Positions 15,536 through 24,686 of a stretch of 64,000 bases of DNA are shown piece by piece (position 1 is the stretch's first letter; every line of letters begins with the position of its first letter). The position numbers and the translations under genes were made by a program. The notes beneath the pieces were generated by a model that did not search any database, was not told the DNA's origin, and was given only the letters and a program-made list of their open reading frames with translations. Location of the stretch: NCBI GenBank assembly GCA_000711775.1, contig ARYC01000510.1, positions 89,861-153,860 of the forward strand, in the 5' to 3' direction. The DNA comes from Oxytricha trifallax (taxonomy: Eukaryota; Ciliophora; Spirotrichea; Sporadotrichida; Oxytrichidae).

Positions 15536-15844
15536 GCATATATGAATTATTTTTGACTATCCCCCATAGATCTAGAACATTAAAATATTAACAGTTAAGA
15601 AATTATTTCCAAAATCCAATGACGACAGCCCCATTAAATAAATTACCCTGGATATCATTTAAAATAAAATTGTAAGAAATAATTAAGAATAAATCAATTT
15701 TATTTTAAATGATATCCAGGGTAATTTATTTAATGGAGGCTGTCGTCATTGGATTTTGGAAATAATTTCTTAACTGTTAATATTTTAATGTTCTAGATCT
15801 ATGGGGGATAGTCAAAAGTATTTCACATCTGTGGGGTTCCTTTT
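15536..15844. repeat. Foldback / MITE-like inverted repeat 1
   Basis: Arms 15549-15671 and 15695-15820 are near-perfect reverse complements (about 123 bp, one indel) around a 23-bp loop. The outermost 13 bp on each side (AAGGACCCCCGC / its imperfect complement) are more diverged. There is no coding capacity. The high arm identity suggests a recent origin or continuing correction. Confidence 0.85.
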
Positions 15845-16315
15845 GGATACCAGGTCTGTGGAGCAATCCAAAATAAATTCAAAAAACTAATTTTAACATT
15901 TTAATTAATTTGGGGTTATTAATGGTGTTAAGTATTGATAAAATACAATTAAAGCAGAGTAATTTTTGTTGCAATTAGCATAATAATTATATTACTATTT
16001 ATTAAATTTTCTTAAAATTTTATAGATTATAATCACACTAAGCTTTTAAATTAACCAAGATTAATTAAAATTCTTATTTATCTAAACATAAATATTTCAG
16101 ACATTAAATTAAAATGATATTTTAATTGAAAAAACTATTCTTAATTTATTTATAATACTGATTGATTTTTAGCTAATTATTCGAATTTATTTATAATAAG
16201 TTTTTGAATATGAGAATGTAAAATAAATTGAATAATAATGATTATCTGAGGTTGGATTTATGCATCTTGAGAGAGACTTGAAAGCTAAGCAATAAAAAAT
16301 AAAAAGGATATTTTA

Positions 16316-16854
16316 GGGGGTACCTGTCTCACTACCACACTTTCTGTACATGAAATTTATATTAAAAAAAGTAAAAATCTTAGTCAAATTTGGGCTGAAA
16401 TTTATTAATAAGGCAATAAAAAATATTATTTAGCAACTGTTTAAATGATTAAAGTTAAAAATAAATGTGCTTTTATCATAAAATTCATTATATTTTCACA
16501 TGGATTCTGACACAAAAGGCTGAAATTAATTTGCATTAAATAATTAAAATTAAAAAAACTTTTTAGAATTTATTGACTAACTTTCCTCTTTATTAAGAAT
16601 AAAACATGATCATTTTAAATACAATCAGGCTTATTTGATATATTAAATTTTAGTTCATCATGTTTTATTCTTAATAAAGAGGAAAGTTAGTCAATAAATT
16701 CTAAAAAGATTTTTAACTTTAATCATTTAAACAGTTGCTAAATAATATTTTTATTGCCTTATTAATAAATTTCAGCCCAAATTTGACTAAGATTTTTACT
16801 TTTTTTAATGAAAATTTGATGTACAGAAAGTGTGGTAGTGAGACAGGTACCCCC
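16316..16854. repeat. Foldback / MITE-like inverted repeat 2 with insertion in one arm
   Basis: Ends GGGGGTACCTGTCTCACTAC and its complement. The arms 16316-16609 and 16659-16854 pair along their length, except that the left arm holds about 97 extra bases (roughly 16462-16559) absent from the right arm. The right arm contains an incidental ORF (16735-16968) that I do not regard as a gene. Confidence 0.85.
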
Positions 16855-17080
16855 GATATTTTTAATAACTGGCTTATGATATTAAGGATGCTAATTTATG
16901 ATGTTGCTGGCATTTTAGTTTGCATTATAATAGCGATTTTACTACTATTGCTAAATTCCATTGTTTAATTTAAAACTTTATTAGAGGAAATTAATTATTA
17001 TTAAATATATTAAAACATGGCTATTAAGGCTTTGTTAATACAATACCCTTTTTAACTTAATAATGCAAAAAAAACTTTCG

Positions 17081-17521
17081 GGGGGGGAAGTTTCCTGCCC
17101 CCAAACAGTTTCCTGCCCCAAAAGGTAGTTTCCTGCCCCAACATTAAATTTTATATTTTTTGAAATAATTTTAATAGAAACAATAAATTTCAATTTCAAT
17201 TACCATAATCATGTACTATACGACATTTATTATTATATAATTTTCAAGGTACATAATTATTCTTTATCAAATTTTATATTATTAACAACACTAAAATAAG
17301 TGTTTGTTATTAATAATTAATGTAATTTTCATTAAATTTTAAATTCATTATCAAGGTAGAAATGATATTTGAAGCTAAATTTAAAAAAAAAACTACATCA
17401 TTATTGATGATAAAGATTCTTTGAAAATTTTAAAAATAACATATTTTTATATATGGGGCAGGAAACTTCCCCCCTAGGGTGCATATAAAATTTTGGGGCA
17501 GGAAACTTCCCCCCCCCCAAA
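17081..17521. repeat. Poly-G-ended inverted-repeat element, copy 1
   Basis: The left end has three tandem copies of a motif read GAAGTTTCCTGCCCC, preceded by a G-run. The right end has two copies of the complement GGGGCAGGAAACTTCCCCC, one at 17456-17476 and one at 17494-17518. The roughly 330 bp between is AT-rich and non-coding. A related element lies at 57021-57357. Confidence 0.85.
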
Positions 17522-17529
17522 CTTTCAAT

Positions 17530-19112
17530 TCTTAAGTAAAAAATAAAGAAAAGATAAATAATTTGGTATTGATATTTTTCCTCATTTCATTTTAACCTAT
17601 TAAATCTTCGTTCAATGGGTTTATTATTCATTAATTTATTCAATATTTCTCTGTACATATCCATTATAATTATTGCTAATGATATTTTGGTCTCGGGGAT
17701 AGTTCTAATAATTTATTTCACTGTTAAAACTCGCTTATTTTTGGAAAGAATTATCATTAGAAGTAGTTTTGTAAACCTGCATTTGATTTTAATATCCCGT
17801 GCTCATTGTCTTCATGTGCGAATATTTTAATATTTTAATTGTAAAGTATAACTAAAGTATGTTAAATATTTCACATCTTAAGATGTCTATTCATATTATG
17901 GTCCCCCTAAAGTCTAAAATATTTTATAAAGATTTAAGTTAGTTTGCTTTGTGTTTAAATTTAACCAATAATACCCTATTATAATAATTTTATTTCCCTG
18001 TAGAATCTAAGTAAAGTAAATATTTTATAAAATGGGGAATTAATTTACCTAAAACCTATCATCTTTCGTTCCCATCTCAAATTTTATTATAAATGTATTG
18101 ATAAAATAGTTGGTTAAATAATTTATTGGCTTATTTATAAATAAAACAATGTAAATTTAAAATTAAGGAGGTAAAGTACTTTGAAATTAGTTCTTATGTG
18201 CATTTTGAGTTAATTTAACTTTTTTTAATACTTTTGTTGGAGCTGATGAGACTTAAAAATCAATGAATTTTTGATAGTTATAAGGGTGTTGAACCTATTG
18301 TTGTCTCTGAATGACAGAGTTTTATTAAGAATGTTAATTTTTTTAAACAAAATTAATAGATTTCAATTATTTTGCGAAAAATGTTGTGACTTGTCCGACT
18401 ATCTCCGAGCTCTTAAATAATTGTTAATTGGTGAATTATCTCTTGTCTATGATGCTCGTTAGTGTCCATTAAAATTCATATCAATTTATAAAAATAATAT
18501 TGAGATATTATATTATCAAATTCACTTGCATCTCATTAAAGTTATTGTTTGTGTATTTTCTAGCGCCTTAAGTAAGTGTATTTTATTTATTAGGCACTCT
18601 CATAATTTTATCAACAAACTATTATTTCTATTAAATTGTATAATTGTCTGATATTTAAACTTAAAATTATAATATACTTATTATAAGGAATATCTTTAAT
18701 TATATTTATCTCCCTCCTAGGATTGGAGTTTAAGATCTCATTGCAGTTTGGTACATTTGCATGTCAGAATTATTAAAATTGGTTTATATTTCGTATTTTC
18801 TATTCAAATTTGAGTTGCTCTTTTAATCCATATTGGCTGGTGACATTCGCATGTTTTAAGCAACTTAATAATATGGATCTATTTGATTCATCTAATTCAT
18901 TTAATTAATAATTAAAAAAATCGCTTATAAATTTTGATTTTAACATAAATTCTATGATGTTTTATGAATTATTATTATTTTGATTATCTATACTATATGC
19001 AATTAAGCTCAATTAAATAATATAATTTGAATATAAAGCAAATAAAATGCATTGATCAACATATAGTTCAATTTTGTATTTTACTTATATAATATACAAA
19101 AATAATATATAG
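17530..19112. other. AT-rich region without supported gene
   Basis: A short plus-strand ORF at 17615-17830 has no recognisable motif and looks like background. No pointer-bounded coding segment was found. It may be intergenic DNA or a long IES to the left of transposon A. Confidence 0.4.
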
Positions 19113-19160
19113 ATTTATCAAAATTGAAGGAAAATTTGTAAGTTGATATAATTAATCAAT
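19113..19160 (+). repeat. Left terminal inverted repeat of transposon A
   Basis: Starts ATTTATCAAAATTGAAGG and pairs with 23134-23088. It has no telomeric C4A4. Confidence 0.85.
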
Positions 19161-19163
19161 ATG

Positions 19164-20693
19164 TCAATTAAATAAAAATTTTTTAACTTCAATTTCTAGT
19201 TATTCCAAAGATGGAACAGAGTTTAAGTCACTAGAAATATAACTAATAAATTTTGTTTCATTTTTATCAAGTAATTTATCTCTTCTAACAAAAGAAGCCA
19301 ATTCCCCCATGTCCCTGCATTTTTATGTTAGCTTTTTAAATTTGCTACCTATAATCATTTCAATTGCAATGACAATAATAGAGAAGATGTCTTATCTAAC
19401 ATCACCTTTATATATTTCAGGAAGATCTGCAAAGTGCTAGTAGAATGTAACAGGGAGTGAAGTTGCTTGCTAAATAAGGTTTATGTAAGAAGCGTGCTTG
19501 TAGTATGATAAATGCAATTTCCCTTATTTATTTAAATTAACTTTGAAACTTTTAGGAGTTATGAACCTATGTACTATACCCAAACTGTGTAATTCCCTAA
19601 CTGAAGCTATTACCTATAAGAGATATTATTTCTTTTCATTGTTGCTGCATATGTCTCTAATACAATCATGTAAAGTTTAATCGAAGTAGCGTCTTTTTAA
19701 GTATAATACTTCTTCGTCGAATCGGATTGCTAGCAATTTGTCTTAGTACTTTAACTCATCCTTGTAATGAAACAAGTCCAATATTTTGAACTCATTCCAG
19801 AGGTAAGAAGTTTTATCAAGCTTTTTGTTCAAGTCATCAAATGTATAAGTAGAGCTTGATCCTTCAATGGAATTAAACTTAAGTTAATTCTGAACTATCA
19901 TTCCTTACTTATTAGCTGTCTCGATTATCATAGTTATTTCATACTTAATTTAGTGATGAAGATTGACATCAAAGACTATTCTGGCATTTTCATATTTTTG
20001 TTTTATTATTTGTTAGGGCTTTGACAAAATAGTATCGATATACTAAATACTTGAGCAGTCATCTTCTAGTTATATAACTTTTGAGTCTTCTAAAGACAGG
20101 CTACTTGCTTAAGACTTCTAATCATTTTAGTTTTATTTGACTTATTGTTAATTGATTTAATTTCCTTGAGATAAAATTCTTTCTATTTATTTTACCACCT
20201 ACAACATTGAACAAAAATATATTTTTACCATTTAAGGGTAACCTGATTATTCAAGTGTAGATAGATCATGGGAACTCAAATGTATTAAGAGATAAGATTT
20301 TGTTTTGAAAACTTTTTACTTGTTATTTTTACTGCAAACAAGACACTTATAAACCCCTCCCTTTTTTAGCTGAATAAATTTACCATCATTTCATTTGTGT
20401 GTGATTTAGTGTCTCTTGAGTTCAACTGCTGTGTAAACTTGATTGCATAACTAGCATTCATAAAGAGTCTTAGGCTTTTTAAATTTATTGTTTGCTCGTG
20501 CTGACCTTCTTGCTTACCATCTTATGTAATATTCTTAATACTTTTGATCAGACTTCTTTACTACTATACTTTAAGGGGGCAAAAGAGGGGGCTCGATTAA
20601 ATTTAAATTTAAATTGATTTCATTGACTTTTTCACTCAATATTTCATGATTAGAATCAGTGCATGAGGAGAGTGAAGATGATTATTTTCTCAT
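19164..20693 (-). CDS. Zinc-finger / pseudokinase protein of transposon A (57-kDa class)
   Basis: Starts at ATG 20693 with a serine-rich lead, then YYIRWQARRS and a C2H2-type unit (CQLCNQVYTAVELKRHQITH), then a second cysteine-containing unit (CLVCSKNN...HLSSH). The C-terminal half follows the kinase fold of the TBE 57-kDa protein (RELHSLGIVHR...), but the catalytic loop is HRFITPKS where active kinases have HRDLKPEN, and the DFG region reads SYY. It is therefore a predicted pseudokinase. One in-frame TGA follows the first zinc finger (THK-TGA-NDGKF); element C has arginine at that place. Stop TGA 19166-19164. Confidence 0.75.
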
Positions 20694-20820
20694 ATTTAAT
20701 ACTTAAAAAGTAATTTATTAAAATATGATAATATTAAGATAATCACTTCCCTAAAAGTTAAGGGGAAATAAAATTTTCACAAATTATATTTATGTCAACA
20801 CAAGATTTATATTTATGTAT

Positions 20821-20921
20821 GTCAGTTGGCGCCAAAGAAATTGTCAGAATGCGCCAAAGGTCATTGTTAATGATTAATATTGCACTGTCAGTTGGCGCCT
20901 ATAAAAATGTCAGAGTGCGCT
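20821..20921. promoter_or_regulatory. Duplicated GGCGCC-containing motif between divergent ORFs of transposon A
   Basis: GTCAGTTGGCGCC followed by TGTCAGAATGCGCC at 20821-20855 is repeated in diverged form at 20887-20921 (66-bp spacing). It is GC-rich within AT-rich DNA and lies just upstream of the leftward kinase gene and about 350 bp upstream of the rightward 22-kDa gene. It is a candidate bidirectional promoter or protein-binding site. Confidence 0.45.
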
Positions 20922-21269
20922 GGGTAAATGAACATAAATGTTTTTATTTATAATCTCAGTAATACATAAATAAATTTTAGTTTTATAGTCTAACCTATTT
21001 TATCAATTTAACTTGCATAAAGTTTAAATCATAAAATTATGATGAATTAAGCTTAAATTCTATTTAATTTCAATTATGTAAACTAACATAAATAGAACCA
21101 ATTAAAATTTTTATTTATGTTAATATACATAAATAAACCAATACAATTTAAAATTATTAAAACCTATTAATTAGTTAGTAAGCTTTAGTTTATAGTTATT
21201 AAATAGCATGAACATAAATTAAAATCGTGAGGGAAATTAATCAAATATCACGAACATAAATAGTCGAAC

Positions 21270-21978
21270 TCTCGATGGGAGTCTTAACACAAAATCTGAC
21301 TGGTACAATCACTTAAAATATTCACGTAAATATTTATGTCTTAACAATTATAATTGGTTATCACTTACCAAGCTATAAGAAAACAAGCATGAGATTCATA
21401 AAGATGTGTTGACCTCAAGAAAAGAGCTACTTAAATCGGCAGATGTCATTTATGTGAACGTACCTAATTATCCTGAATTGGGGGTCCTGAGCATATTTAA
21501 TTATGTCAAGGACGATGAGGTGGTAAATTGATATCTTGGTGTTTATGATGGTCCAATGGACCTCCCTGATAAGCATTTCTTTTATGGGGCTTTGGGAACT
21601 CTTAAAAATGAGTGGTTGACATAAATAGTTATGTCTTAGCAACTTAAAGAAATTAACCTACAGAGAATAACAATTAGGGGAGACCATAGAGATAAGTTAA
21701 GAGTTCCTTAAAGAGATTTAATCCATTCCACATTTCTCGAGTAAGTATACATAAATATTTATGTCTTTGCAGAACGAAAAGGAAAAGCACTTTCGTTACT
21801 TAAGCAAAAATCTCAAGGCAGAAAATAACCAAAGAAAAGAAAGAGATATGAAATATCAGGGTATGAAGAAGAACAGAAATAAGGCAACTAAATAATGTAG
21901 AAATAATCAATTATGTCCTTCAGAGAAGAAAATGCTATAATGAAAAGTCCACCTGGCAAAAGGCTTTAATTGTATTGA
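21270..21978 (+). CDS. 22-kDa-class protein of transposon A
   Basis: Function unknown; homologous proteins are encoded in the same place by elements B and C. The first likely exon starts at an ATG near 21274 (MGVLTQNLTG). The conserved core reads VNVPNYPELGVLSIFNYVKD, later DLPDKHFFYGALGTL, and a basic C-terminus ERKGKALSLLK...PKKRKR suggests nuclear localisation. Introns: about 21326-21372 and 21741-21773 (GTAAGT...TTGCAG). The second falls at the same place as introns in B and C. One in-frame TGA (DDEVVN-TGA-YLGVY) faces glutamate in C. Stop TGA 21976-21978, convergent with the transposase. Confidence 0.7.
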
Positions 21979-22039
21979 TTTCTTAAAGACTTAATTAAAA
22001 TAAAAAATTATGTCAATGTAAAATTAATTTAATTTAATA

Positions 22040-23000
22040 TCAAACTTCTAACTTAAGTTAATTAAAACAAAATTTCTCACTGTTGACACAATCATTTATG
22101 TTAATATTTAGTATTGAGTCCTTGACAATTTAAAAGTGTTTTAGGTTTGACAATTTAAACTAAAGTTTAATAAGTTCTTTTTTATAAAACCTTTTTACTC
22201 TAGAAAAAATGTTTTCAATGCAATTATATTTCGATGAATAAGCCGCATTAAACAATAGAGTCCAGCCATTTTCTTAAACAACTTATTTTAGTATTTTAGA
22301 GTGGTGGGCTCTAAGATTATCAAGAAATATAGTTAGGTTTCTTCCTTTATATCTTTAATCAAGGTCTTGTAAAACCTAAAGTAAATCATTTGTTTTGATT
22401 GATTTAGGCTGTATTCTAAAACACTCTAAACCATACTTAGCACTTATTTTTACAACAGCAGCTAATGTATCTAAGTTAACTCCCCCCTTTTTTAACACTT
22501 AATTATTGTATTTATGGGCCCATGATTTGTAAGTAATTGAGTGGGGCTTAAATATTGTCTCATCAAGATAAACAATATTCTAACCATTTTCTAAAATCCT
22601 CTTTTATTCATAAAAAACTCTTCTCAAGTCTAATTTTATTTATTATTTTCTATGATCAGTTATATTATAGTCTGTTCAAGTAGGCTTATACTTAATACCA
22701 TTCTTTTTATAAAACGAATACAAACTAGATGTTGAAATTTTTAATTCAGGAAATTATCTATGAAAAGTTATTGCCCTTTATTAAACTGATAATAACATTT
22801 GGTCTTTTAAGATTTGATGAGATACCAAATAATTAAACTGTTCTTAACTCATTTAGATTTTTCTATTTTTTACTTTTTGTGTATTTATATCTGAACTTCT
22901 TATATTGTTTAATTCTTTTTTATTAGTTTTTCTGAAAGATTTAGTGCCTAAGAAATTTCTTTGACAGTTGCATAAATTCTATTATTTTTTGAAAATATTT
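22040..23000 (-). CDS. DDE transposase of transposon A (TBE 42-kDa class)
   Basis: Tc1/mariner-IS630-type DDE transposase. A helix-turn-helix region (TVKEISQALNLSEKLIKK) is followed by the catalytic triad: D in VYLDETIFKPHS, D in IFLDNLRAHHSK, E in YNCIENIFSRVKR. The last 200 residues are open to TGA 22042-22040. Upstream there is one in-frame TGA (GIKYKPT-TGA-TDYN, arginine in C) and a frame change near 22930. TBE transposases are implicated in IES excision in Oxytricha (published work on the family); whether this degraded copy acts is unknown. Confidence 0.85.
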
Positions 23001-23087
23001 TTTATCAAAATCTTAGGAAACAGATAAGCTCAGTTTAGTTTATTTAAGCTTAAATTTTTTATTCCATTTTTATAAGTTTAATAAAGT

Positions 23088-23134
23088 TAATTAATTATAT
23101 CAACTTACAAATTTTCCTTCAATTTTGATAAATG
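23088..23134 (-). repeat. Right terminal inverted repeat of transposon A
   Basis: Reverse complement of 19113-19160 apart from one or two bases at the inner end. Coding sequence of a coiled-coil gene begins directly outside it. Confidence 0.85.
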
Positions 23135-24685
23135 CTGAAATTTCAGTAAAAGGAGAATGTTATACGTGATTACATATAGGGATTGAAACGATAAAACGAT
23201 CAACTTAAATAAGCCAATTTAGACTTGAGCAAGAAATTGCGGGAGCTATCAAAATAAGAATGAAAAAAAAATTATTGAATCATCGATATTTATATCGATT
23301 ACAAAAATTAATTATTATTACCATTAGATGGCATTGAGTCTCATATAAGCAAAACCCAATTATTTATTTTAAACATTGTGATTTTAGAGAATTTTTGTTT
23401 CTAACGAATGAAGAATAATTAAATGACATTGTTTAAGTTATCTAAGATGCTTTACTTAATTAAACTAATATAATACATTTAAATATAATAATTATTAAGC
23501 TATTATAATTATAATAATAAATACATTATATTTTAACTAAGTATTAATGATTTTATTAAGGAATCCTAATAATCCTTATGTAATTAGTCATAATTCTATA
23601 TGTAATTATGCTTATTTCTATATCGATTTTTTAGGATCCCTTTTTATCATATATAATATTTTTTTATCCACAAATAGTGAAAAAATGAAAAAATTTTGAA
23701 TCTCTAATCTTAAAAGAACTATGTTCCTAAAATCTAATTAGAATTTGTAAAAGTCTATATAGACTTGTTAATCATAATTTAATCTAATTTAAACTATTAT
23801 TAAAACAGTATTACATTATTAGAATTAATACTATAATATATTAATAAAGTCCAATATTAGGACAATAAATTATTATTATATACATAGTTAAAATTATCAA
23901 TGCATTAATAGTTTATATAAAATAAGTAATGTTGATTTATATGAATTTCACTAATGTTAGATTAGTGAAATGCATTTCACTAATTTATTATTAGTGAAAT
24001 TCATATAAAATAATAATATAAATGCTATTATAAATAAGAGCCATTTTCATCAGGTTCGAAAATAATGAATATAAAAGAGAGTGCGATTACTTGAGAGAAG
24101 AAATTGCTTAGAAGGTAAATGAGCTTGGAGACTTGAAAAATAAATTATCACTTTCCATCCAGTAAACAAATCAATTAAAACAATTACATACATTATTTGT
24201 AGATAAACGATTAATTATGAATGCTTGAAATGCAGCGAATCATTTTACAAATTTACTAGAATCACAATCAAAGTAAATAGTGAGAATGAAGAGAGTAATA
24301 GAAGAATTTGAGAAAAGAGAAAAGCAGTGCAGTCGTGAATGGTTAGGTTAGCTCTACTTTAAGAGAATCTTTCTCTCTTAGAAAAACAAAACGGATTATA
24401 TATGTAACTCCAGAGACAAAAAGATTAGTATCAAAGTCTTGTTGCTTAATTGGAAAGGAAAATCATAGAGGCGAATCAAAGAATTGCTTTTAAATAGTAA
24501 ATTGATGATAAGAGGGCAGCTGTTAAATATCTAGTTGAACAAATGAGAGTTATAAGTAAGGAATAACTTCGTAATTTTATCTATCTTTAGGCGAGGAGAA
24601 GTAAAGTGTCTATATGAAAACTAAGGTTTGCACAAGAATATTTAAGATATTCAAAATGAGCATTAAAAGTTGCTTAGAGAATCAA
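23134..24685 (+). CDS. Coiled-coil protein gene segments, interrupted
   Basis: The first block 23134-23263 (KENVIRDYIQGLKRQNDQLK...) directly abuts transposon A. The second block, from about 24050, reads CDYLREEIAQKVNELGDLKN, FTNLLESQSKQIVRMKRVIE, SLLEKQNGLYMQLQRQKDQY and NQRIAFKQQIDDKRAAVKYL. Heptad-rich, probably structural; family not recognised. The frame is disturbed by an in-frame TGA inside a 5-bp repeat (AATGC...AATGC, 24220-24233), a TTAG duplication near 24346 and a 2-bp shift near 24617. These are micro-IESs or pseudogene damage. Element D begins at 24687. The gap 23264-24040 is AT-rich IES-like DNA. Confidence 0.6.
23936..24009. repeat. Nested 74-bp palindrome
   Basis: TTTATATGA outer arms enclose ATTTCACTAAT / ATTAGTGAAAT alternating four times around a TGCA centre. 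The two halves are exact complements except for 5-bp inner spacers (GTTAG and TTATT). It lies in the IES-like gap of the coiled-coil gene. Confidence 0.85.
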
Positions 24686-24686
24686 A

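Larger units (their letters stand above)
20788..22101. repeat. Cluster of ACATAAAT / ATTTATGT octamers inside transposon A
   Basis: Fifteen exact copies in about 1.3 kb: starts 20788, 20811, 20932, 20964, 21086, 21113, 21127, 21212, 21254, 21332, 21448, 21619, 21749, 21757 and 22094. Orientation varies; 21749-21764 forms a perfect 16-bp palindrome inside an intron. Base composition predicts well under one copy in this length. Confidence 0.8.
19113..23134. mobile_element. TBE-like DDE transposon 'A' without telomeric ends
   Basis: About 4.0 kb, bounded by inverted repeats of at least 45 bp: left 19113-19160 (ATTTATCAAAATTGAAGGAA...) and right 23134-23088, almost identical. It carries the three-gene set of TBE elements in TBE arrangement: zinc-finger/kinase-like protein (-), 22-kDa-class protein (+) and DDE transposase (-). 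The ends lack the C4A4 repeats seen at element B. TA at both ends (TTTATC / GATAAA) would fit a TA target duplication as in Tc1/mariner, but cannot be told from the repeat itself. All three ORFs carry in-frame TGA, so this copy is probably not autonomous. Confidence 0.85.

Noticed and set aside
16735-16968. 77-codon plus-strand ORF
   Set aside because: It lies inside the right arm of a foldback element and has only hydrophobic low-complexity sequence.
19164-21978. TGA as a sense codon in this organism
   Set aside because: MCM5 and other genes end cleanly at TGA, and in the transposons TGA faces different residues (R, E) between families, which fits decay.
19113-23134. ANT target-site duplication around element A
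   Set aside because: Left ATT and right AAT are complements within the inverted repeat, not direct repeats; TA is equally possible, so the target site is left open.
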